Positions 9,890-20,954 of a DNA stretch of 64,000 nt are shown piece by piece (position 1 is the stretch's first letter; each line of letters starts with the position of its first letter). The translations under genes were made by a program, and so were the position numbers. The notes under the pieces are model-generated. The model worked only from the letters and a program-made list of their open reading frames with translations. It was not told where the DNA came from and did not search any database. Origin of the DNA: Isoetes taiwanensis (taxonomy: Eukaryota > Streptophyta > Lycopodiopsida > Isoetales > Isoetaceae); NCBI GenBank assembly GCA_021234155.1, contig JAJEKV010000062.1:1216794-1280793 (forward strand), written 5' to 3'.

Positions 9890-10115
9890 ATCTTCTCAGA
9901 CATTGCCAAATATGTATCTGGGTCCACAATTAATGACAATTTGAACCATAATGGGGACAATGTGGCATTTTGAGAATAGATTATCGGTTTGGCATTGTGA
10001 AATAGATGTGATCTCCGATTGTAGCTTATAGCTCCATGCTTCTCAAACATATGCTATAATGTTGAAGATGTGAAATTTCTCCCCTATTACATCATATTAA
10101 CCTTGAGGATGTTTA
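9890..10115. repeat. Dispersed repeat R3, copy 2
   Basis: It matches 6094-6330 (TCTTCTCAGACATTGC, GGCATTTTGAGAATAGATTAT). The two copies diverge after TTAACCTTGAGGAT. Confidence 0.75.
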
Positions 10116-10654
10116 CCCTATTCCATTATATTGATTCCCCTACGATGCTATCCTTTAGTGATATATATGTTCACACAAGGCATTTAAAAAGTTTTCTTGT
10201 GTATTTCAAGATTGACACACATCCATTACTTACTACCACATAAGAGAAATGTTCGCGGCTGACCTTGGCCTCATAATAAATTTCTAGTTGATTTGAATAT
10301 GCCAAATAAATTCCAGCCCAACGGTTTTAGTGTGTTAGCTGGTAGTGGCGAAATGATTCGGGATCCCATTCCCGCACTTTAAAATCCATGTCTATTAGAA
10401 AATACATAGCTAGCGAGATTTTCCCCAGTTGAAGTGTTATGAGTGGGCTATATATTTCTAGTGTATATGCATTCAACACACTTTTAGCGAGGGCACAAAT
10501 GTGAAGGCTTTGTTTGAATCAACCTTTTTAGAATGGGAAGGAAGGCATAAGGTGCATAACCATTTCAATAGTTCTCTTGAAGCGGGGCCTCCAACGCTAC
10601 AACATGATGGCGGTATGTGATCGTCTTGTATAAATGAATGAGTTTGAGACCATG
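10116..10654. other. No recognised feature
   Basis: AT-rich sequence without conserved frames or RNA-like structure that I can support. A minus-strand frame at 10473-10721 is unsupported. Confidence 0.5.
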
Positions 10655-10830
10655 GTCTTGTGAAAAGTGTATGTTTATTATGGCAACATTTTTTGGGGCC
10701 ATATAGGAAATGCCATGTCATTTTTTTTGAATGCGAGAATATTTAGTTCACCATAGACCGCATAGACAAAAGACTTGGCTAATATTGATATTGATCCACA
10801 ATGTAACATGGTCATCCCATACCAGTTCCT
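10655..10830 (+). pseudogene. ORF-a, copy 3 (decayed)
   Basis: TGTATGTTTATTATGGCAAC and the later GACTTGGCTAATATTGATAT match the ORF-a copies at 6806 and 11120. The middle is shortened and contains stops. It lies just before the second K unit, suggesting a partial extra duplication. Confidence 0.5.
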
Positions 10831-10959
10831 ATATAAAATAATGCCAGGAATATTCTGCTCATTGATGGCTCGCAGGTAACGTAACGTTGAAAAAAAAAAA
10901 AACCATAAACCCACATAATGTAATGACAAAAGATGTGGCTACAACGCAATGCCAATATG

Positions 10960-11101
10960 GTCATCTCTCACATGGTCACTTTATATAAGACCACGGAAAT
11001 AAGACCACGATCATCCCACCACGATCACCTTATATAATACCACGGTCATCTCATATAAGACCAAGGTCACAGCGAAGCGAAGCGAGGAGAAGGCGACGAA
11101 G
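10960..11101 (+). promoter_or_regulatory. TATA-containing leader upstream of ORF-a, copy 2
   Basis: Repeated GGTCATC/GATCATC/GATCACC units alternate with TTATATAAGACC, TTATATAATACC and TCATATAAGACC, ending in a purine-rich GAAGCGAAGCGAGGAG run before ATGGCAAAG. The layout matches 6646-6767. Confidence 0.6.
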
Positions 11102-11305
11102 ATGGCAAAGCGAGGATCTTGTAAAAATTGTATGTTTATTATGGCAATGCTTTTTCGGACCATATGTCCGGATAGAGACTATAGGAAATGTCATGTCATC
11201 TTTTTGGCGTCTGAAACGTCATGTCATACCAAGAATATTTCGTTCATCATAAACCCATATAATGTAATGACAAAAGTCTTGGCTAATATTGATATTGATC
11301 CATAA
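11102..11305 (+). CDS. ORF-a, copy 2: unrecognised small protein (67 aa)
   Basis: The ATG at 11102 follows the leader directly and is in frame with the conserved blocks CKNCMFIMAMLF, DRDYRKCHVIFL and FIINPYNVMTKVLANID. The N-terminus MAKRGSCKNC has two Cys spaced CxxC but no partner pair, so a zinc finger is not supported. This is the only one of three copies in which start codon and conserved frame agree. No family is recognised, and the role is unknown. Confidence 0.4.
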   Translation: MAKRGSCKNCMFIMAMLFRTICPDRDYRKCHVIFLASETSCHTKNISFIINPYNVMTKVLANIDIDP

Positions 11306-11427
11306 CGTAACACGGTCAAACAATGGCAGGAATATGCCGTTCATCGATGGCTCACATATAAGGTAACGTTAAAAAAAATATTAACCCATAATGACAAAAG
11401 ACGTGGCTACACATAACAGGTCATCTC

Positions 11428-11490
11428 ACACGGTCACCTTATATAAGACCGCGGTCACATTAAAGCGGGAGAAGATGCGAAGATGGTGTT
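11428..11490 (+). promoter_or_regulatory. Second TATA-type leader, K unit copy 2
   Basis: CACGGTCACCTTATATAAGACCGCGGTCAC is followed by a purine-rich stretch and AAGATGG, in the same position relative to ORF-b as the leader at 7160-7215. Confidence 0.5.
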
Positions 11491-11568
11491 TGGGCCTTGC
11501 CGCCAATGGAGTGATGTTTGAGAGAACCTTAAGACAAGAGACAAGCTCTTTGCATCGAAAAATTGCGG

Positions 11569-11826
11569 ATGGATAAAAGCTTTGTACAATATAGCATGGA
11601 TTTCTCTTTGAAGCGTCAGCACAATAATAAGGTCCTCCAAGGACAAGAATTCCCAAACGCGTTGGAACCCAGTCCGTACTGTGTTTCTGAGCTAATCGTG
11701 AGGAAAAAGAAAGAAGAGATCCATCGCACCCTAAATGAGAAAATCCTAAAGCACAGAGAGACTTACTCTGCACTAGCCATAACATATCTCCCCGAGGGAA
11801 TAAATGGGCACTTACAAGGCATATAA
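11569..11826 (+). CDS. ORF-b, copy 2: unrecognised basic small protein (85 aa)
   Basis: Paralogue of the ORF at 7313-7549 with the same start context (ATGGATAAAAGC against ATGGGTAAAAGC). Shared blocks are KSFVQYSM, FSLKRQ, ELIVRKKKEE and ETYSALAITYLP. The C-terminus is a few residues longer (EGINGHLQGI) because the stop moved. The stop region overlaps the TATA-like ATATAAAA that precedes the U6-like sequence. No domain is recognised. Confidence 0.4.
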   Translation: MDKSFVQYSMDFSLKRQHNNKVLQGQEFPNALEPSPYCVSELIVRKKKEEIHRTLNEKILKHRETYSALAITYLPEGINGHLQGI

Positions 11827-11827
11827 A
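11822..11827 (+). promoter_or_regulatory. TATA box upstream of the U6-like RNA
   Basis: TATAAA lies 24-29 bp before the U6-like 5' end, close to the position used in plant U6 genes. I do not see the plant upstream sequence element (RTCCCACATCG) at the expected distance further upstream. Confidence 0.5.
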
Positions 11828-11850
11828 AGCTCAATTTCAAAATTTATGAT

Positions 11851-11952
11851 GTTCTTACGGACATCAGATAAAATTAGACGATATAGAGAAAATTAGCATG
11901 GCTCTGCGCAAAGGATGACACGTATAAATCAAGAAATGGTCCAATTCTTTTT
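11851..11952 (+). ncRNA. U6: U6 spliceosomal snRNA-like sequence, probably a pseudogene
   Basis: The sequence follows U6 from GGACATC-GATAAAATT through GATTAGCATGG-like, CTGCGCAAAGGATGACACG, ATAAATC-AGAAATGGTCCAA and a final T run that would act as a Pol III terminator. The length, about 102 nt, equals that of plant U6. The AGC of the catalytic triad is kept. The otherwise invariant ACAGAGA box, which pairs with the 5' splice site, reads ATAGAGA. The internal stem-loop has lost one C and gained one A, and the 5' stem (GTTCTTACGGAC) is weakened. These changes argue for a pseudogene or a diverged variant. It sits immediately behind the second K unit. Confidence 0.85.
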
Positions 11953-12485
11953 CCCACAGCTCCAATTGTTCTTTTGCTAAAATTGGATGCTTTTTTTTGG
12001 CAAAGGGCAAAGTCTCGTTTATAGCATGCCCACCATTTTTCAATTGTTGTTTCGCTTCCCACCCTTTATACCTTTTGACACCAAGCTAACAACAAAAAAT
12101 GAGGAAGATTAGAAGTTGTAGTTTGCATGGCCATCCATCCGTATGCCATTTTCATTTCTTTCTATTCTTTGATGAAAGATAGAAAATAGTTTTCTTTCTT
12201 TTAAACAAGTCGCTTTTGCAACAAAGGGTTGCCCTCTATATCAATCAATCAATCTTGTTAATTTGGAAATTTCAGGTTTGACCAAAAACTTTTTTGGAAT
12301 TTTTTTTAACTCGATTTCCTATGATTTTGTGGGTTTTGGCAGCTTTCCAAAAAATTCCGGCTATCAAAAATCGAAAGACTTTTCTTGGTTATTTTCCCCT
12401 TTCCAAAAATTGGGAAGAAGATTTATATGGAGAAAATGAGATCGTGTGTTGTTGGCGGATTTAGGAAGTTTTATATCTTTGAGGC
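11953..12485. other. No recognised gene
   Basis: AT-rich sequence with several homopolymer runs. The frame at 11874-12062 on the minus strand is the complement of the U6-like sequence and is rejected. Confidence 0.5.
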
Positions 12486-12566
12486 GATGCATGTATGCAT
12501 CCGGCTTGCCCATGATCAGTCGGTAATATTTGCATTTGGAGGTCGGATTAGGGTTTAGTTCTGCAA

Positions 12567-12938
12567 ATGGCGAAGATGGTCATGGCAATTGGGTATGCAC
12601 CATGCTTGCAACCGCATCAATGGGCGAGGCCTTGGGGAGACCTTACGGCGCCGTTAGAAGACGATGTGAGATGGTTGCCTCTATATTCCAAAGAGTTTAT
12701 CATTGTTGTTTCTTCTGATTGTTTTTCTGCATGTGATCTCGGCATCCAACTCCATATGAATAGGTATTTTGTTTTCTTTGAATCTGCCCGTTTTACCTTT
12801 TTCAGTCATATGCAGCTTATGTTCTCGCTTGAAAAAGCTTTTCATTGTTGTTTCTCTGATTTTTCCTGTACAAGTGCCATTGCATACAAACACTTATTGG
12901 ACAAGGATCTTGGCCTCAGAAGCTCAATGAACAGGTGA
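12567..12938 (+). CDS. Unrecognised open frame, possible first exon(s)
   Basis: A frame of 123 codons starts at ATGGCGAAGATGG, shortly after TTAGGGTTT, a phrase common in plant 5' regions. The N-terminus MAKMVMAIGYAPCLQP matches no family I know. Two related blocks each contain CATTGTTGTTTCT and end in a donor-like junction: ATGAATAG/GTATTT at about 12763 and ATGAACAG/GTGATT at about 12936. They could be a duplicated exon. The shared start words with the K-unit leaders may be chance. Without homology I treat this as a weak gene candidate. Confidence 0.25.
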   Translation: MAKMVMAIGYAPCLQPHQWARPWGDLTAPLEDDVRWLPLYSKEFIIVVSSDCFSACDLGIQLHMNRYFVFFESARFTFFSHMQLMFSLEKAFHCCFSDFSCTSAIAYKHLLDKDLGLRSSMNR

Positions 12939-14623
12939 TTTTCTTTCTATTCTATTATGTTGTATAGGAGAATGAACATGCTTCTCAACATAAGAATTTA
13001 TTGATATCATGTAATAGTATCTTTTTAGAATTTTGGCTCTGTTTGCCGCTAATACTGCTCTAAACAATAGGACATTTGATTCGATAGAAATCCTAGCAAT
13101 AAATGCCATAAGGAAGAATGCAGTTTTGCTTTTCAACATGTATGCACATTTAATATTTTTTATTTTGTATGCGAGCCTAAATCTAACTTATACAAGCATC
13201 ACGACATATGAAGTTGCTTGCAAGGCCACATCTTCAATGTCACTGATCTTATATGGTTGGTTAACGCCTTTGCTATTGTTATTTCTATGTCAGCAGCTGT
13301 TAGAGGTAAGATCGAAGCAACATTAAACTCACAAGAGGATGCAGAAGGAACAAATATTTTTTCACCGCAAGACTTTGTCCTATTCACATGTCATGGGTGT
13401 TGCAAACGAGGTAGAAGCTTTTTGTGATTCCATTTTCTAATTATTTTGTGTGGTAGATATTTTCTTTTGGTGGTGAGCCGGTTTGATTTAGTTTATAGTT
13501 TGGCACTTAAAAGCGCACTTTGTAGTGCTTGACAACCCATTTATCAAGGAGGACACCATGGCTACTTTTGTCGAGGGTAATGCTATGTGTTTTCTATATT
13601 TTCTATGGGAACATATGCGTTGTTGCCAATTTGCATTTATTCACTCTGTAACGATCGCTCATTCTAGCCCTCATAATTTGAACTTTCTAAGATTGATCTG
13701 CGGCAGTTGCAGTTTGGGCAAGAAATAATTTATCAAGCTTTGCTAACATAATCTAACATGGCCTTTATGAATCAGAGTTTTTAGTAATCCTATACTTTCA
13801 AAACTTCGGTGCTCTTTTAATTTGTGAAGTATTCTTTGGATGGGAAGTCATGGAAGGCTTGAATTTGTGGCGGAGATGTGTTATAATTTAGTTATATTTT
13901 TATTGAGTAGAATTTAAATGCTTGATTGGTTGCTCTCTCATGCGATTCTGATTGCCATGATTTTCAATTACATGCCTAGAGGTAATCTAATGGAATATGG
14001 ATGTTTACAATAGTAGCTCTCTCCTCTCTTCTTATGATTTGGAGTGCGCATTTTGCCACACATATATATGAGAAGTAATATTTTTTTAGGGTTTTTTGTT
14101 CAGCCTTCTCCGTCTTCGTAAGGCCATGGTTAATTAATGTGGCATATTGATTGAGGATTGAAGTGTCATGGTTAACAAAGTGGCATATTAATAATTCTTT
14201 GATTTAGGATTAAATCTTGTCTCTTTGCAACTTTAGAGGTGACAGATATGTACATGAAAGTTATGCAAGAAACATTGTTTATTGTTTGGCCTTGCAGATG
14301 CAGGTCCACGAATAGAATCCATTCTCTCCGTGCTATAGCTTCAACTGAATTTTTGTCATGTGTAGAAGCTTCGATTGCAAGGCAAGTACTAACCCAATTC
14401 AAGCGTGCTACGACTTTCTAGCAAAAATTTTATTTATTGCTTATTTTCTTTGTGGACAATTAAAGATGCCTCTTTTGTGCATCAGTCCCTTCCCTCAGAT
14501 GACCTATTGTGGAAAGGATGCAATACATGCTTCGTACTTGAATTGAGTTACCAACATGTTTTACACTTGAATTGAGGTATGTCTGATGCTATATTTAATG
14601 AAATTGAAGTCTAACATCTTATG
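12939..14623. other. Unrecognised region, possibly intronic
   Basis: Several short open frames (for example 13033-13326, 13218-13427 and 14239-14421) with no recognised domain. Donor-like GAG/GTAGAAGC (about 13410) and TCGAG/GGTAATGC (about 13575) occur, but no consistent exon chain can be built by eye. I support no gene here. Confidence 0.4.
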
Positions 14624-17131
14624 CTACGGCCCCGGTGAACCAGCTCCTTCGAGGGTAGGGGCGGATGCTTTGGGAGAGACAGCTCTCGACAATCCACGGG
14701 GGCTGCAACCACCTTCCCCCCAATCATTGGTTCGATGGCGAATGCCGGGGAGCTGAAAGCGATGGCTCTCCGCCAAGTCTTTGGATCCCACCATTTGCCA
14801 TGAGCCGTCCCGTCAATAAGCTCCTTCCTCAAGACCAAGAAAGCCGGGTACCTTGAACTCGGTATGATGTTTGGTCTTCTAGACCGCCACCTAGAGCCCA
14901 CGGAGAAAGGTCTTGAGTAAGCATTACCACGGGGAAATATTACCCGGAACAATGGGTGAGATACTTGCGGCGGTTGTATGACCCAATGGGAAGCAGGGCA
15001 CCGGTACCTCATGAACGGGCCTAGCGGTCATTCTTGAAGGGGATGTCATAATGGGCCTGCAACACCCGCTATGCCGGGAAGGCGTGAGATTTGGATGGTA
15101 TCGCGGCGGAGCTTCTCAAGTGGGCGGGCCCCAATGGTCCGGTTCTCTCGGCACTCTTCAACGGGGCATTGCAAGAAGGCTTCCCCGCCTTTGGACTACC
15201 GGTAGAGTTGTGCCCGTATACAAAGCGGGGACCCGCCAACCAACTATCGTTACCATTATGGTCGATTTTGTCTTTGCCAAGTTGCTTGCGGGATTCTTGG
15301 CCGGCGATTGACACTTTGGGCGGAGGATGGAGAAGTCTGCGGGGCTCGCCGCTTGTGCGAGACTTCCGCCCAGGCATTCTACTATTGACCATATCTTCAC
15401 TCTGCGAACACTCATAGAGGATAGCCGAATCGGCCCGAGAATGCCATCTTGTTGCTTTGTGGATTTCGCAAAAGGCTTTTTTGACACGGTGCCACCGGGA
15501 TAAGTTGTGGGACGATTGAGGCGACTAGGGACCCGTCGACTTGGAGAATGCTATACTCTGAGACTATCACGAGGGCTTGCTCGGTCGTCTCACAACGTCG
15601 AGGGAGCCGTTGTTAGTAGCATTAGGGTGCGCGGGGCTACCCTCTATCCCCGGCGCTCTTCGGCGTACATTGACCAGCTAGAAGAATGGCTTCGAGCAGC
15701 AGGCAGGCTTTCGGTTGATGCACCACGTAATCCGCAACTCATATATGCCGATGATGTTGACTGCTCGCATATACCCCGGAGGACATGCAACGCCACTGGA
15801 TGCTTTGGACACTTTACGCCAATTCAGCGACATGAGAGTTAACTTGGCCAAGACAAAAAGTCTTCTTGGTCCCATCATCCCGGCACCCGTCTTCCCTCAT
15901 TCACTTACCGAGGCGGCGGGTAGTGGAGGTGGCTCGATCTTATAAGTATTTGGGCATTGAGTTTTCTACTACCACCTTTGGGATGCATCCATCGGATTCT
16001 GCCGGGTCCTGCGGGCTGGAAAGCCACGTATGCAATGCAAAACTCTTGATCCTGGCGTTGTATGCATGGGGTCACCGGGCACACTTGTTCGGGGCCTTGG
16101 TTGAACGGTCCTCCTCTATGGGGCGAAGTGTGGGGGCGGTGATATCCCTCACCACTTGGAGCGATCTAGAGCGAGTCTGCAGAAGGCTTTCTTGGCGGGC
16201 ACTAGGGGTGAAATCCACGGTCCCATATCAGATCTCGCTCCAAGAGGCAGGCTTCCTTCCATTCTGAGAGGGCTGCGTTGGAGCGTCACATTATTTACTT
16301 CCGAAGGTGGTGGCTATGGATGAAGCCTTGGCTGCCCAACCTTGCTTTGGCGGTGGCGATGGGCCCTTGGCGACTCAAAGCTTCTTTGGAAAGACAAGCA
16401 AGCCCGGTGGTTCGCTATGGAATGTGCGAGGCACACGGATGTGGACGATTGCATACAGAAGGAAGTTGCCTTGAAGCGTGCTTGGATGCTTGCTTCATGG
16501 CCAAGCTTTGGGATCTGAGGCCCCTGTCACATGTCAAGGTGGCAAATTATCGACGGCGAGGTTAATCCCATGCTCACGAGGGGCCCACACCACTACTGGC
16601 GCACCCATCTACCCATGAAAAAGCGCGGGGTGATTGCTTCCATTTGCACGAGGGTGCACACCACCTCCGCGTGAGGCAGGGGAGATGGATTGGGGGAGCA
16701 GCGTGAGGGCGAGTATGTCATGCGGTCTTGTCAGCGAGGCGCCATTGAGGATGAAAGTCCGCCCTCCGGGCTGTTGTCCGTCGAGCATATCGGGCTCGGT
16801 ATGCTCGGTTAGTTTTGCCCCATCGGGCCTTGCATGAGCTCTTCGAGCCGCGGCCTCGGAGGCTTGTTGGGATCGTACCCTCAGGAGGTAATGGATCTGT
16901 GCGGACTCGGTTATGCCCCCCTGTCAGGCATTAACCTGTTTGTACTTGTGATTATGTATATAAGCGTGCGGTATGTCGGCATCCTTATTGCTACTAAGGT
17001 TTTTCCCGAAAACCCGCCGAGTGGGGTTTTAATCACGGTAGTAATTCTTTGCTCTCTCTTTGTACTTGGGTCCCATAGGCGGTTGGTCTCTCGTGGGCGA
17101 TAAAATCATATTCTATTCTATTCTATTCTAA
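14624..17131 (+). pseudogene. LINE-B: GC-rich non-LTR retrotransposon with frameshifts
   Basis: GC content rises sharply at about 14624 and falls again after the TATTC-repeat tail at 17109-17131. RT landmarks are spread over several frames: DGIAAELLKWAGPNGP (about 15091-15140), WTTGRVVPVYKAG and FAKLLAG (about 15196-15300), then STIDHIFTLRTLIEDSR (about 15377-15427). Next come CCFVDFAKGFFDTVP (about 15450-15495, an extra residue in the catalytic block), AYIDQLEEWL (about 15665-15693) and YADD (15744-15755). HLDALDTL and VNLAKTKSLLG follow. The C-terminal region lies at 15950-16680. It is the same lineage as LINE-A and more complete at the 5' side. Many indels rule out function. A long minus-strand frame at 14611-15012 is a shadow. 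Confidence 0.88.
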
Positions 17132-18222
17132 TATTAAAGCTTTTCACCGGTGGTGTTTCTAGCTTAGAGTGTGATCTAAGCACCCACAACCTCTTATTTG
17201 AAAAGCGAAGTGAATGAGCTATGGGTGTACAAACACAAAGCGAGCTCTCTGCTTTAGATTTGTAAGTTGAAAGTACACCTTCGACTTGGACTTTTTTTGT
17301 TACGTATATTTTCATTCTCGATCCACGAGTCTTAGAGGCTGTGGAGTCAACATTGGTTGCATATGCAAAATAGGGTTTGAGTTAGTTGTAAGCAATGATT
17401 GCCTTTTAGATATGAGCACATTATAAACCATATAGTGGTTGGAAATGCAAAGTAGAGTTTTTGTTCGTTTTTAAGTTATGCACGGCTTCTAGATGTGACT
17501 AGACCATGCGATGGGCACAAATATATTTGGCTAGACATGAATATATGGAGATGCATGTTAAAATTTATATTCACTTTTATCATCATGAGTTCTACCACCC
17601 TTTGCAAGCTTGCTTATTTGTCGGTAGATATTTAATTGATAAGGTTATGTAGTTTTTTGTAGTTGTTGCACTGCTTTGCATGTTGGTGGAACACAAGTTT
17701 CCCAAATTTGGATATATTAAAGGCCATTGGGGGCCAGGTAATATTATTACGTGAGATCTAGAAAATAAGAATATGAGGCTTCTCTCCTACTACAACACCA
17801 TAGTGCTTTAGATGCATGACAACTACATTTACGATTTATGTTACGAACATATCTATTCATGTGGCATTTATTTTCAAATGTTTATGTAGATCGAAGCGAG
17901 AATCGGAGTTGCGGACCTCAATGAAAGCAGATTTATCACTTCTATAAATGTTGCGGGGACCATCGGTGCCAAGTTTCAACCAGTTTTTTTGTGGCAATAT
18001 TAGCAAATAGTACATGAGCCTACAAGGATCAAACCTTTGTCGAACATCTCTTTTGAAATCAGCGATTCATCAAGGTGTAGTTCAAATCCTTCTAGCATGA
18101 GGTTTTAGTAGCGGCTTATAAGTTCCTTTGTTGCATTGACATGCTCTATTTTGTTATCTTGCCATATATAATGTTTTGCAATGATGCTTTCCTTACTAAC
18201 ATCTTTACATATCGACATCATT
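17132..18222. other. No recognised gene
   Basis: AT-rich sequence following the LINE-B tail, with no conserved frame or RNA gene. Confidence 0.45.
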
Positions 18223-18612
18223 TTATTCGAGATTTTTATTTTTGATAGCGAATATTGTATCGGCACAGTAAATAGCACCATTCAAATCTACCTCTGTTTT
18301 TGCATCGCGAGTTGTCGACAATGAATTCTTCAACCTAGCGGCTACACCAGCAATCTTGACATCATACTTGAGACCACGGGTCTCGATATACATAACTCCT
18401 CCCAAAATAACTTTGTCCATAGCCACAAAAGGTTTGAGGAGATTTCTAGTGCATTTGAAAGTCTCGAAACATATTTGTCTACAAAGGCCAATATTGGAAG
18501 GCACTAACCGTGATATGGTAGTAGAAGCATGAGGCTGCGAAGAGCCAGCTTGGCATGATTGGCATGATCTACATATAGAATGAGCTGAACAAATGAAATG
18601 AAATCTTTGCAT
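18223..18612 (-). CDS. Unrecognised open frame (129 codons)
   Basis: The longest open frame between LINE-B and the Dof gene. It begins MQRFHFICSAHSICRSCQSC and later reads AMDKVILGGVMYIETRGLKYDVKIAGVAARLKNS, which has a protein-like look but no family I can name. There is no supporting paralogue in the window and no splice structure. It may be a fragment of a host exon or of a transposon protein, or it may be chance. Confidence 0.2.
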   Translation of the reverse strand: MQRFHFICSAHSICRSCQSCQAGSSQPHASTTISRLVPSNIGLCRQICFETFKCTRNLLKPFVAMDKVILGGVMYIETRGLKYDVKIAGVAARLKNSLSTTRDAKTEVDLNGAIYCADTIFAIKNKNLE

Positions 18613-20954
18613 CTTCTCTCTTTTATCTTCTTAGATTGCACAAACCTTGGGTACATTTGCATCATCAGATTTATCTACATTTGCAAGATTCAACTCAAAC
18701 CTTTGCTAAACCAAGCCATCGTCTTTATGACATTGATTTCCTTGGGTATCCTCACAAGATGCTTTTACCTCTGCACCAAGGTTTATTATCTCGTAGCATT
18801 TTTGATGTAGGATAACATTAACAATGTCATCTTGGAGATAAGCTCATTTTCTATGTTGACATTCCTTTACATGGGCATTTCTTACAAACATGCATATGTT
18901 GTGTACTGGCCGAGAATTGCATAGAATTACAATGCCCAAGATTACCCTCCCCTTTATAGCTATCCATCGGGTCTTCTTACAAACCGGACATGCATACATT
19001 ACATCATGACTAACAATTGCATAGAACTATAATGCCCAACATCCCCCCTCCCCCTAACCAACAAAGAAAAGAACACCCCAAATGGCATGCATTACCTTAC
19101 CTGTATAAGATTACAATTTTACATGCCATGAAGTACATATAAATGCTCTATATGTTGCATATACATGTCAATCAAAAGCGCCACACTCCTTGGATTGACT
19201 GTATTCACAAACATCATCTACGTCTTCAAAAATAATAGAAGGATGTATAACAAATATTGAGACCAATTCCACCACAAAAAATATTTTTGCAAAAGCATGG
19301 CGGGACTTGCGAAAAATGAGGTCATTTATCCATATTTTCGTCTTTTCTACATATAGAAAAGCGTACCTAGACATTTAACACTTAGAAATTATGTTTAATT
19401 TGCGTTACCATCTATCTTAATGCTAGCAATTATGATATACTTAAACCCATAGATAATAATGGCGTGTTGAGGAGCACAAAAGTGGAGTGCGGTTGTTAAG
19501 TTATCTTGGCACATCGGTATAATCAAGAAATCAAATGCCCTCAAATTGGAATTTTAATTCATCTCATTACTTGCATCTCAAACCACAAGCGGTTCTTTAT
19601 AGTGCATTCGGGTTCAATGTTAGGTTGTGAGTATTTTATGCGTGATCCAACATAACATAATCAACTTTAAATCAAATACCACATACACAAAATCTATATA
19701 TTGAATTCTATGTACAACACAAAAGGATTTCTATGGTATACTCAAGTTCTATGTTAGTGTGTGCAGTATTTGTGGGTGATCAACATAACATAATCAAGTT
19801 TAAATCCCACTATCACACACACAAAACCTACATTTTGAATTCTATGTCAATGAATCTTGCAAATTTCCTCTATATTACGCTTGCCTCCTCCAAGCTACAT
19901 TATCTATTCTTGCCAACAATGAAGCAATCACCTCTTCAAATTGTTCTTTGCGCTGCTTGTAGGAACACCATCTTTAGTCAAAGTGTTAAAACCAAATAAG
20001 GCTATAATGTTGAGGGTTCTTACGACCACGATTTATGAATACATTCAAAATCATGAAAGCATTCATTTGCGATATAATGTTACGAAAATGTCCAAGAGAA
20101 AGCTATCATTCATTTAGGTATAATGTTTTGAAAGCGTCAAAGAAAGCTTCGGTTTAGAAATTATTCTTTCTAGTAATTTAAGAGCATGTAGCACCATAGG
20201 GGCAATTGATGGGGAAGCGGTCGATAAAAAAAAAAGTTGTCGAGGAAGGCGGTGGCTGTATTCTTATTGTAGTGTATCTCACAAAGTCTCATAAAATTGT
20301 GTCATTGAGCCTTCCAACTAGAGCGAATGGCTAGGGTGAATCCCATTTACGAAAAAAAAAACATAGTTTGTAGATCTTTGTCATAGGCCTCGGATCAAGA
20401 TCATTTTCATTGAAAATAGGTGCTTGAGCTCTCGAAGTAGAGCAAGAAACAAAATCATGGCGGCGAGAACTTGCTACAAGGCGAAAGCTATGGCGGCGGC
20501 TACAAACCCGCACAAAATGCATCTCAAGCATTCCTTCACCCTAGATAATGCAGACATGAACATAATGTATTTTTACATTCATCGTCAAAAAACATGTCTT
20601 TGAACCTTAACATTACTACAAAATCTTGTGGTTATTGAACCCTTTGCTTTGCCAAACAAACAAATTGGAGCATAAACATTGCAGCATAAATGGCAGAGCA
20701 TGGATGTGGTCAACATGGAAATTCAATGGTTGCACAGAAAACAAAAATAACATTCAGTTGCCAAATGCTCTGAACTGATGCATCCTTGTGTGCTCTTGCA
20801 TTGACACTTGTTCTGCCTTGATTAACTACAATCTTGTAGAGATAGTTTCTAATATTTTTCTTAACCCTTGATCTTGTTTCTAAAAATCCACACGGTTAAG
20901 TTATCTCTTCTGATATTATCATTGAGATATTGAGATATTGCAAAAAAAAAAAAA
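18613..20954. other. No recognised gene; short repeat at 19980-20023
   Basis: AT-rich sequence. The block at 19980-20023 repeats 7561-7603. Two similar stretches at about 19620-19700 and 19740-19830 (TATGTTAG, AACATAACATAATCAA, CACACAAAA) form an imperfect tandem pair. Short frames at 19168-19374 (minus), 19733-19999 and 20331-20531 (minus) are unsupported. Confidence 0.45.

Larger units (their letters stand above)
10867..11818 (+). repeat. K unit, copy 2
   Basis: Paralogue of 6561-7560 with the same order of parts: leader, ORF-a, leader, ORF-b. It is directly followed by a U6 snRNA-like sequence, which copy 1 lacks. Confidence 0.8.

Noticed and set aside
11874..12062. Minus-strand open frame over the U6-like sequence
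   Set aside because: The first half is the exact complement of the U6 core, so coding is not credible.
14611..15012. Minus-strand open frame of 133 codons
   Set aside because: It is antisense to LINE-B, whose plus-strand RT and upstream wording is clear. GC-rich coding DNA often leaves long antisense frames.
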